NCBI GenBank assembly: GCA_964431655.1
Contig: CAYSKJ010000031.1
Coordinates: 1 to 24,773 of the forward strand
Direction of reading: 5' to 3'
DNA: 24,773 bases
From: CAYMEV01 sp964431655 [NCBI: uncultured bacterium]
GTDB taxonomy: Bacteria; CAYMEV01
The first letter of the stretch is position 1. Every line of letters starts with the position of its first letter. Of the stretch, positions 22,835 through 24,773 are shown one piece after another. Position numbers and translations under genes: made by a program. The notes beneath the pieces were generated by a model that worked only from the letters and a program-made list of their open reading frames with translations, did no database searches and had not been told where the DNA came from.

Positions 22835-23427
22835 TATCCTTTATCCAGGGCCGGATAATAGACATAAATAAAAACACCCTGCTTATTGAAAACAATGGAC
22901 TGGGATATGAGGTAAACTATCTGAAAAAGGTAAACAGGGATATGCCTGAGATTGGAGACAGCATTACGCTGTATATACTTCCTGTAATAAAGGATGAATC
23001 TTTTGCCTTCTACGGATTCTCGGATCTCTCCGATAAACACCTGGTGAAAAAGCTTATAAAGATACCCGGGATAGGAATAAAGTATGCAATGAACATATTG
23101 TCCAACATAGATCACTCAAGCCTTTTTGAATCCATACAGAATGATAATATCAACACCATACAGAGTATTCCGGGCATAGGAAAGAAAACAGCCCAAAGGA
23201 TAATCTCCGAGCTTAAAGGGGAAATCCCGAAGATTAAGCGGGATTTCTCGATCTCCACCGCTGGCGATGCATCCCTTGAACAGGTAAGCACAGCCCTCCT
23301 GAACCTGGGATTCAAGTATGACCTTATCCAGGAGGTTCTTTATGCTTTAAGGAAGGAGACTAAGAGCGGGGACATGGCATTACTGCTTAAAAGAGCCCTG
23401 GCAATCATATCGGAAAAGAGAACATAA
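22831..23427 (+). CDS. ruvA: Holliday junction branch-migration protein RuvA
   Basis: A 198-residue DNA-junction-binding protein. An N-terminal OB-fold begins MISFIQGRIIDIN and is followed by two helix-hairpin-helix motifs, IPGIGIKYAMNIL and IPGIGKKTAQRI. The C-terminal third (TALLNLGFKYDLIQEVL) is the small domain that contacts RuvB. RuvA tetramers hold the junction square-planar and load the RuvB motor. The ATG overlaps the ruvC stop, and ruvB begins three bases after its own stop, so the three genes are translated as a set. Confidence 0.95.
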   Translation: MISFIQGRIIDINKNTLLIENNGLGYEVNYLKKVNRDMPEIGDSITLYILPVIKDESFAFYGFSDLSDKHLVKKLIKIPGIGIKYAMNILSNIDHSSLFESIQNDNINTIQSIPGIGKKTAQRIISELKGEIPKIKRDFSISTAGDASLEQVSTALLNLGFKYDLIQEVLYALRKETKSGDMALLLKRALAIISEKRT

Positions 23428-23430
23428 AAC

Positions 23431-24459
23431 ATGAACATGAATCTGGATCCCGGAATTATTGACAGCAGCGAGGAGCTTTTTGAAAACAATATAAGGCCAA
23501 AGAACCTGCAGGAATTCATAGGCCAGGATCGCCTGGTGGAAAACCTGATGGTATTTGTAAAATCCTCCCTGATACAGCAGCGGCCCCTTCCCCATATTCT
23601 TTTCTACGGCCCTCCCGGCCTGGGAAAAACTACTCTTTCAAGGATACTGGCAAATGAGATGAGGGTGAATATCAAGGTGACTTCGGGTCCTATTCTTGAC
23701 AAACAGGGTGATATCGCAGCGATTCTGTCATCCCTGGAGGATAATGATATACTCTTTATTGATGAGATTCATCGCTTAAAAACAAATATTGAGGAAATGC
23801 TGTACCCCGCCATGGAGGAGTTTGAAATAGATATAGTGATGGGATCAGGTCTGGGAGCATCAACCCTCAGGCTCCCCCTGAAAAAATTCACCCTTATAGG
23901 CGCCACCACCAAGGCAGGCAACCTTACATCACCTCTCAGGGGCAGGTTCGGCTATGAAGACAGGCTGGATTTTTATGATATACCCTCAATTAAAAAGATA
24001 CTCTTAAGAACTGCTGAACTGTTAAAAATAATGCTCCAGGATGAACTTGCAGAGTATCTTGCCCACCGGTGCAGGGGAACTCCAAGAATAGCCAACCGTC
24101 TCCTTTCCAGGATTAAGGACTTTGCAACCGTCTACAGCAAAGGAGCTATAAAAAGAAAAATAATAGATCAGGCTCTGGACTCAATGCAGATTGACAATCT
24201 CGGACTCGACAAGATGGACAGGCTTATTCTCAATGTCATGATAGAGAATTTTAACGGCGGGCCCGTTGGTATTGACACAATATCCATCTCCATAGGAGAA
24301 GACAAGAGAACCGTAGAAGAGGTCTTTGAACCCTTTTTAATAAAGATGGGCCTTATCAGCAGGACTTCCCGCGGAAGAATCGTGACTAAGCTTGCCTATG
24401 AGCATCTTAAAAAGGAAAACAGGTTCTATGCCCGGCAAAAATCCCTCTTTGAATCATAA
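23431..24459 (+). CDS. ruvB: Holliday junction helicase motor RuvB
   Basis: A 342-residue AAA+ ATPase that drives branch migration with RuvA. Walker A is GPPGLGKT at 60-67, Walker B is DEIH at 111-114, sensor 1 lies in IGATTKAG, and R170 in LRGRFG is the arginine finger. The C-terminal winged-helix domain ends with GLISRTSRGRIVTKLAYEHL, as expected. Length is standard. The start has a weak ribosome site, with translation probably following from ruvA. The 3' end overlaps the queA start by 32 bases. Confidence 0.97.
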   Translation: MNMNLDPGIIDSSEELFENNIRPKNLQEFIGQDRLVENLMVFVKSSLIQQRPLPHILFYGPPGLGKTTLSRILANEMRVNIKVTSGPILDKQGDIAAILSSLEDNDILFIDEIHRLKTNIEEMLYPAMEEFEIDIVMGSGLGASTLRLPLKKFTLIGATTKAGNLTSPLRGRFGYEDRLDFYDIPSIKKILLRTAELLKIMLQDELAEYLAHRCRGTPRIANRLLSRIKDFATVYSKGAIKRKIIDQALDSMQIDNLGLDKMDRLILNVMIENFNGGPVGIDTISISIGEDKRTVEEVFEPFLIKMGLISRTSRGRIVTKLAYEHLKKENRFYARQKSLFES

Positions 24460-24773
24460 CAGTTTAAGCAGTATAGAAAGCTATAATTTTCATCTTCCCC
24501 CGGAGCTCATAGCCCAGGAACCAGCTGAGAGGAGGGACAAATCCCGCCTTCTGGTATACAACAGGAAAAATGATAGCATCAGCCATGACCGATTTTACAA
24601 ACTCTTCAATTACCTGCCTGAAAAAGTGCTTATGATATTCAATGACACAAAGGTCATCCCGGCAAGGATGCAGGGCATTAAACTCAGAACAGGAAAAATA
24701 TGCGATCTTCTTTTCTACAGGAAACTTCCTGGTAACCGTTATTATGTCCTTGCAAAAAAACTCAGGTCCTACC
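24428..24773 (+). CDS. queA: S-adenosylmethionine:tRNA ribosyltransferase-isomerase (partial)
   Basis: The gene runs off the end of the window; 115 codons are present. The N-terminal segment reads YNFHLPPELIAQEPAERRDKSRLLV, then MIFNDTKVIPARMQGIK, both strongly diagnostic of QueA. The enzyme transfers the ribose part of S-adenosylmethionine to 7-aminomethyl-deazaguanine in tRNA, forming epoxyqueuosine. The most likely start is the ATG at 24428, inside the end of ruvB, with AGG four bases upstream. TTG at 24449 is an alternative that gives an N-terminus closer to the usual length but has no ribosome site. The ruvB-queA order is common in bacteria. Confidence 0.92.
   Translation, partial: MPGKNPSLNHNSLSSIESYNFHLPPELIAQEPAERRDKSRLLVYNRKNDSISHDRFYKLFNYLPEKVLMIFNDTKVIPARMQGIKLRTGKICDLLFYRKLPGNRYYVLAKKLRSY

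Noticed and set aside
1-24773. Mobile element or recently acquired island
   Set aside because: No transposase, integrase, tRNA boundary or long flanking repeats were seen, and base composition looks even by eye.

Overview
The window is a gene-dense stretch of bacterial chromosome, moderately AT-rich, and almost entirely housekeeping or conserved genes. No rRNA, tRNA, CRISPR array, prophage or insertion sequence was seen. No gene-free stretch exceeds about 160 bases once a missed 54-codon gene at 10087-10251 is counted. Exported proteins, a site-2-type protease and an ECF sigma/anti-sigma/exported-protein set point to a bacterium with an envelope compartment to monitor. A pyrophosphate-type phosphofructokinase, the yebC-ruvC-ruvA-ruvB-queA order and frequent TTG/GTG starts would fit an anaerobic spirochaete-like lineage. 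That placement is an inference and is not firm.

Layout, left half. (1) Positions 1-851, plus strand: the end of carbamate kinase and a free-standing B3/B4-domain protein. (2) 924-4170, plus: an exported TPR protein, an adenosine-kinase-like PfkB sugar kinase and an exported PDZ protein. (3) 6040-4167, minus: a metallo-beta-lactamase-fold hydrolase translationally coupled to an EF-hand protein of unknown function. It converges on the PDZ gene with a 4-base overlap. (4) 6167-7039, plus: galU, divergent from the hydrolase gene. (5) 8561-7050, minus: an M50 membrane protease and an AMMECR1-domain protein. (6) 8718-9962, plus: clpX behind a near-consensus sigma-70 promoter. Its stop codon lies inside an unusual array of four 30-base tandem units that form four 20-base dyads (9951-10075).

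Layout, right half. (7) 18906-10087, a long minus-strand run: aminotransferase, membrane-anchored TPR protein, OppB/OppC-type permeases, ECF sigma factor, zinc-finger anti-sigma factor and exported Spy/CpxP-like protein. A strong internal promoter then starts pyrR-pyrB-pyrC and a 54-residue PLDc_N-like membrane protein. (8) 19065 to the end, plus: an unrecognised 419-residue protein behind an operator-like dyad, PPi-phosphofructokinase, yebC, ruvC, ruvA, ruvB and the start of queA.

Functionally the window combines pyrimidine synthesis (pyrB, pyrC, pyrR), sugar and nucleotide metabolism (galU, PfkB kinase, PPi-PFK), Holliday-junction processing (ruvABC), proteolysis (ClpX, M50 protease) and envelope sensing (ECF set). 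I found no convincing evidence for a wholly new multi-gene system. The items most worth a second look are the covarying dyad array after clpX, the EF-hand/hydrolase pair, the pyrR operon without a visible attenuator, and the unknown protein with its operator-like promoter.
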